Shown piece after piece: positions 63,975 through 64,000 of a DNA stretch of 64,000 bases. Under the pieces are notes generated by a model. That model had not been told where the DNA came from and did not search any database. It was given only the letters and a program-made list of their open reading frames with translations. This DNA is from CAZZKJ01 sp964654695. Its GTDB lineage: Bacteria > Krumholzibacteriota > Krumholzibacteriia > WVZY01. The position numbers were made by a program, and so were the translations under genes. The first letter of the stretch is position 1. Every line of letters starts with the position of its first letter. Location: assembly GCA_964654695.1 (NCBI GenBank), contig CAZZKJ010000005.1, positions 49,354 through 113,353 of the forward strand, read 5' to 3'.

Positions 63975-64000
63975 ATCGTTTTTGTTGTTTCGTAAGCGAA

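Overview
The window is one contiguous stretch of a Gram-negative bacterial chromosome, about 47-48% G+C by eye and densely coded, with short operons and tRNA genes between them. The envelope genes indicate two membranes: LptE-like and LapA/LapB-like proteins, an acyltransferase of the lipid A type, a Wza/Wzz/tyrosine-kinase polysaccharide export set, several lipoproteins and a PorV-like beta-barrel. Gene order resembles Deltaproteobacteria and other proteobacteria in places (surE-pcm-sigma factor; lptE-holA near leuS). The PorV/FlgD-like surface proteins and the DUF512 radical-SAM gene beside der are more typical of FCB bacteria and of Firmicutes/candidate phyla. I infer a deltaproteobacterium-like lineage or a related uncultured phylum and cannot be more exact.

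Bases 1-23.7 kb are mostly housekeeping on the + strand: ribosomal protein S1 (5' end cut), lapA-lapB-(TPR/SPOR protein)-mutS, a multi-GAF protein with a degenerate GGDEF domain, mutL-miaA, tRNA-Gly, an SLH-like lipoprotein, a DUF512 radical-SAM protein-der-plsY-gpsA-merR, tRNA-Pro(GGG), an acyltransferase and a GT2 glycosyltransferase, surE-pcm-COG2426, tRNA-Pro(CGG), an RpoS-like sigma factor-apt, and tRNA-Arg(CCU). Mismatch repair, translation fidelity, membrane lipid supply and stress/maintenance functions sit together here.

From 23.8 to 33.3 kb the content is more accessory: a GH113-like glycosidase, an exported M3 peptidase, a DUF2079 membrane protein, a 0.68 kb gene-poor stretch, a PDZ/multi-TM/GAF/SpoIIE-type phosphatase, a YfgM-like TPR protein and a small membrane protein. 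The gene-poor stretch holds a strongly supported but unclassified small RNA gene and a possible hydrophobic micro-ORF with a sequestered ribosome site.

From 33.4 to 42.2 kb, on the - strand, lie lptE-holA-trxA-leuS, a sensor kinase/sigma54 activator pair and an undecaprenyl-phosphate sugar transferase. From 42.6 to 51.2 kb is a block of exported or surface proteins with no obvious polysaccharide enzyme: a PorV-like barrel fused to SPOR, two FN3 proteins, a PEGA/DUF5683 protein, a TPR lipoprotein and a polytopic protein. From 51.3 to 62.1 kb is an exopolysaccharide locus: deacetylase-like protein, O-antigen ligase/polymerase, two GT4 glycosyltransferases, tyrosine kinase, Wzz/GumC, Wza, NAD-dependent epimerase and UDP-sugar dehydrogenase. 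It is headed by a GAF-GGDEF diguanylate cyclase, and no flippase is visible. The window ends with two small membrane proteins and a tRNA whose body looks like tRNA-Arg but whose anticodon reads CUG.

I found no CRISPR array, insertion sequence or prophage. The best leads are the CUG tRNA with an Arg-like body, the small RNA and micro-ORF region at 28.87-29.40 kb, the surface-protein block at 42.6-51.2 kb, the altered MiaA P-loop, and a Cys cluster in the sensor kinase GAF domain.
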